From Halocynthiibacter sp. SDUM655004 (GTDB lineage Bacteria; Pseudomonadota; Alphaproteobacteria; Rhodobacterales; Rhodobacteraceae): DNA of 64,000 bases. Made by a program: the position numbers and the translations under genes. Of this stretch, positions 61,567-64,000 are shown in pieces. The number at the start of each line of letters is the position of its first letter. Position 1 is the stretch's first letter. The DNA is taken from positions 248,001 through 312,000 of the forward strand of contig NZ_JAPDUG010000002.1 in NCBI RefSeq assembly GCF_026015885.1, written 5' to 3'. The notes beneath the pieces were generated by a model. The model made no database searches. It was not told where the DNA came from and was given only the letters and a program-made list of their open reading frames with translations.

Positions 61567-62037
61567 ATGACCCGAACGTACCGCCGATACAAGGTAGAAG
61601 ACGCCGAGCCGACCTATGCCGTGTTCTATCGCGCCATTCGTGAAGGAACCGCAGATTACTACAGCGAGGAACAACGCTCGGCCTGGGCCGCAAGCGAAGA
61701 GATGCGCCCTGGATGGCCGGAACGCCTTGCGCAGACAGCCTGCTGGGTGGCCGAGGACGACGGCGAAGTGATCGGCTTTTTTACTCTTGAACAGGACGGC
61801 CACATTGATCTTGTGTTCGTCTTGCCGGAATACCACGGCACCGATGTCGCTGGGGCGCTTTACGACCTTATCTTAGTGGATGCACACGCCCTCGGCCTAC
61901 AGCGCCTGTTCACCGAAGCCAGTCGCATGGCACAGCCCTTCTTTGCCAAACGAGGCTGGCATATAACCAGCCGCGAAACCATTGTGCGCGAAGGCGTTGA
62001 GCTTGACCGATACAATATGGCGCGCGATCTGTTTTAG
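61567..62037 (+). CDS. GNAT-family N-acetyltransferase
   Basis: A 156-residue single-domain acetyltransferase. The central beta-strand IGFFTLEQDGHIDLVFVLPEYHGTDVA matches motif A of the family, with the acetyl-CoA loop (RxxGxG/A) partly changed. The end HFEA-like segment reads LFTEASRMAQPFFAKRGW, typical of GNAT proteins. The substrate is unknown. GGAGGG precedes the ATG. It converges on the next gene with seven bases between. Confidence 0.85.
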   Translation: MTRTYRRYKVEDAEPTYAVFYRAIREGTADYYSEEQRSAWAASEEMRPGWPERLAQTACWVAEDDGEVIGFFTLEQDGHIDLVFVLPEYHGTDVAGALYDLILVDAHALGLQRLFTEASRMAQPFFAKRGWHITSRETIVREGVELDRYNMARDLF

Positions 62038-62044
62038 GCGCTCG

Positions 62045-62797
62045 CTATCCTTGCGCAGCCCAATCGCGCACCGCATCCCCAAACGCGCTGAACAGTTTTC
62101 GCGAAACGCTATCGTTTTCTGCGTTCCACTCCGGATGCCACTGAACCGAAAGCGTAAAACCGGGCGCGTCTTTGATATAGAGGGCTTCGGGCGTACCGTC
62201 CGGCGCGTGGCCATCAACAACCACGCGCGGGCCGGCAACCTTTATTCCCTGTCCATGCAGCGTATTGGTCATCACTTGACGCGCACCAAGGAGCTGTTCG
62301 AATGGGCCGTCATCGCTGAATGTCACAACATGGCGAAGCGCAAATTTTTCTTCAAGCGTACCATCGGGCGGCATGCGGTGATTGTCCCGCCCTTCAAGAT
62401 CCCTTATTTCCGGATGAAGCGAACCGCCCATAGCGACGTTCACTTCCTGAAATCCACGACAAACGCCGAAAATGGGTTGGCCGCGCTCCACACATGCGCG
62501 AATGAGCGGAAGCGTAAGCGAGTCTCGTGCGCGATCAAAAAGGCCATGCGCCTCGGTTTCTTCTTCGCCATATTCTTCGGGGTGCACATTTGGTCGCCCC
62601 CCTGTGAACATAAAACCATCGCAACACGCGAGCAGGTCTTCGATCTCAACCAGATCTGAATCCGAAGGCACCATCAACGGAACACACCCCGAAACTTTGG
62701 CGATTGCTTCGGAATTCATGGAACCGGACGCATGGGCCGGATACTCGTCATTAATAAGAAACCGGTTCCCGATGATACCGACGACTGGTCGCGCCAT
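62045..62797 (-). CDS. Gamma-glutamyl-gamma-aminobutyrate hydrolase (PuuD) family, class I glutamine amidotransferase fold
   Basis: A 250-residue hydrolase of the peptidase C26 type. It has the nucleophile cysteine in GVCRGFQEVN and the catalytic His-Glu pair in WHPEW, plus the early FTGGRPNVHPEEYG loop. Family members split gamma-glutamyl bonds, for example in the putrescine pathway. No other polyamine gene is nearby, so the exact substrate is open. Confidence 0.88.
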   Translation of the reverse strand: MARPVVGIIGNRFLINDEYPAHASGSMNSEAIAKVSGCVPLMVPSDSDLVEIEDLLACCDGFMFTGGRPNVHPEEYGEEETEAHGLFDRARDSLTLPLIRACVERGQPIFGVCRGFQEVNVAMGGSLHPEIRDLEGRDNHRMPPDGTLEEKFALRHVVTFSDDGPFEQLLGARQVMTNTLHGQGIKVAGPRVVVDGHAPDGTPEALYIKDAPGFTLSVQWHPEWNAENDSVSRKLFSAFGDAVRDWAAQG

Positions 62798-62951
62798 ACT
62801 GCCTCGCTTGTTTGCTTCAGAGCTCTATACCACGGCGCAGCACTTGGATAACTGCAAGATTATGCGCGGAAACGCACAGTCGGCGCGGCTCACATTTTTA
62901 ATACCGCACAGAGATCAATAGCAAATCGCAAAGAAGCTTGTTGCAGAAACG

Positions 62952-62983
62952 AAAACGGGGAAGCCACAAGCTCCCCCGTTTTT
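62952..62983 (-). terminator. Terminator of the malate synthase gene
   Basis: AACGGGG and CCCCGTT form a stem, followed by T residues on the minus strand, about 20 bases beyond the stop of malate synthase G. Confidence 0.75.
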
Positions 62984-63000
62984 GCACAATTTATCTGCAA

Positions 63001-64000
63001 CTATGCCTGTGCTTTAAGCTCCAGACGACGTGCGTGCAGCACGGGCTCGGTATACCCCGAAGGCTGGACACGCCCCTTAAACACCAGGTCACAAGCCGCT
63101 TGGAACGCGATGCCATCGAAGTTCGGCGCCATTGGCGTATAAGTCGGGTCGCCCGCATTCTGACCATCGACCACGGCGGCCATCTTCTGCATGGCGGCCA
63201 TAACCTGCGGTTCACTCACAACACCGTGGTGCAACCAATTTGCCAAAGCTTGGCTCGAAATCCGGCAGGTGGCGCGGTCTTCCATCAGGCCAACGTTGTT
63301 GATGTCCGGCACCTTGGAACAACCAACACCGGCATCAATCCAACGAACGACATAGCCAAGGATACCTTGGGCATTGTTCTCGATCTCTGCCTGAATTTCC
63401 TCATCGCTCCAGTTTTGCCCATCTGCAGTCGGGATCGTAAGTAGCGCCGCAAGCGTGCCGCGCGGCCCGCCCGCTTTGATCTCGTCCTGACGCGCAAAAA
63501 CATCAATCTCGTGGTAATGGGTAGCATGAAGCGTTGCTGCCGTCGGGCTTGGCACCCATGCGCAGTTCGCGCCCGCCTTCGGATGACCGGATTTCGCTGC
63601 AAGCATATCCGCCATCATGTCGGGCATCGCCCACATGCCTTTGCCGATCTGCGCCTTGCCCTGCAATCCGCAAGCCAAGCCGATATCTACGTTGCGGTCC
63701 TCGTAGGAAAGGATCCAAGGCGTTGTTTTCATGTCGCCTTTCTTAAGGAATGGCCCTGCTTCCATCGACGTGTGGATTTCATCGCCCGTGCGATCAAGGA
63801 AGCCTGTGTTGATAAAGGCAACGCGGCTCTTGGCGGCACGGATACATTCCTTGAGGTTTACAGATGTGCGGCGCTCTTCGTCCATAATACCGAGTTTGAC
63901 GGTATTCTTCGGAAGGCCAAGCGCGCCCTCAACCGCTGTGAAAATCTCATCTGCAAAGGCAACCTCTTCTGGCCCATGCATCTTTGGCTTCACCACATAA
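63001..64000 (-). CDS. glcB: Malate synthase G, C-terminal part
   Basis: The visible 333 or so codons belong to the single-chain G form of malate synthase, which condenses glyoxylate with acetyl-CoA. [36 protein letters not shown] (catalytic Glu/Asp region) and [18 protein letters not shown] are family signatures, as is the C-terminal [14 protein letters not shown]. The N-terminal half lies beyond the right edge of the window. Confidence 0.95.
   Translation of the reverse strand, partial: YVVKPKMHGPEEVAFADEIFTAVEGALGLPKNTVKLGIMDEERRTSVNLKECIRAAKSRVAFINTGFLDRTGDEIHTSMEAGPFLKKGDMKTTPWILSYEDRNVDIGLACGLQGKAQIGKGMWAMPDMMADMLAAKSGHPKAGANCAWVPSPTAATLHATHYHEIDVFARQDEIKAGGPRGTLAALLTIPTADGQNWSDEEIQAEIENNAQGILGYVVRWIDAGVGCSKVPDINNVGLMEDRATCRISSQALANWLHHGVVSEPQVMAAMQKMAAVVDGQNAGDPTYTPMAPNFDGIAFQAACDLVFKGRVQPSGYTEPVLHARRLELKAQA

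Noticed and set aside
61355-61570. A 71-codon frame whose stop overlaps the GNAT start as ATGA
   Set aside because: The overlap is suggestive, but there is no ribosome site and the residues show no motif; kept only as a note in the intergenic entry.
1-64000. tRNA, rRNA, CRISPR, transposon ends and prophage genes
   Set aside because: I looked for cloverleaf ends, regularly spaced repeats, transposase motifs and integrase genes by eye and saw none; a dedicated scan would settle it.

Overview
The window comes from an alphaproteobacterium of the Rhodobacterales, most likely the marine Roseobacter group. The reasons are the gene order nuoABC-D-E-[extra ORFs]-FG-HIJKLMN-birA-coaX-rnj, a DUF5337 gene inside the nuo cluster, a tatABC operon next to an nlpD-like gene, a liu (leucine/isovalerate) operon, and overall codon style and GC content. 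No tRNA, rRNA, CRISPR array, transposase or phage gene was seen, so this is chromosomal backbone carrying a few accessory insertions.

Layout. 1-5.4 kb: the end of a degenerate LytM (NlpD-like) gene converges on a leftward tatABC-ATPase operon, followed by an orphan ABC ATPase and an atypical SDR. 5.7-10.7 kb: an accessory patch with an unplaced 216-residue protein, prfC, a broken sulfotransferase-like fragment and two paralogous glycosyltransferase genes, one frameshifted at a homopolymer. 11.0-12.5 kb: a DEAD-box helicase with a hairpin-rich leader. 12.6-32.9 kb: one leftward run of about 20 kb encoding all 14 subunits of respiratory complex I plus a sulfotransferase, a membrane-anchored helix-hairpin-helix protein related to the NuoE tail, DUF5337, and finally birA, coaX and RNase J. 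33.1-40.7 kb: a leucine catabolism operon (isovaleryl-CoA dehydrogenase, both methylcrotonyl-CoA carboxylase subunits, a GST, HMG-CoA lyase, methylglutaconyl-CoA hydratase, a membrane protein). 40.7-45.4 kb: gph, then glmU-glmS-alkD. 45.4-47.0 kb: an acyl-CoA synthetase whose promoter and operator match those of the leucine operon. 47.2-48.2 kb: moaA. 48.3-56.6 kb: a divergent peptide/acyl-amino-acid uptake and hydrolysis locus (fused double ABC ATPase with two M20 hydrolases on the minus strand, binding protein with two permeases on the plus strand). 56.7-64.0 kb: DUF3422, pntAB, a GNAT enzyme, a glutamine-amidotransferase-type peptidase and the 3' part of malate synthase G.

How it fits together. 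Much of the window is central energy and carbon metabolism. Complex I and transhydrogenase handle NADH/NADPH, leucine and acyl-CoA catabolism feed acetyl-CoA, and malate synthase uses glyoxylate plus acetyl-CoA. GlmU/GlmS supply UDP-GlcNAc for the envelope. The most notable observations are (i) two promoters of identical architecture sharing a TGAAC-N4-GTTCA operator, tying an acyl-CoA ligase to the leucine operon; (ii) the NuoE C-terminal helix-hairpin-helix tail duplicated as a membrane-tethered protein inside the nuo operon; (iii) a sulfotransferase gene placed between nuoC and nuoD; and (iv) two homopolymer-linked frameshifts in the glycan-type accessory patch.
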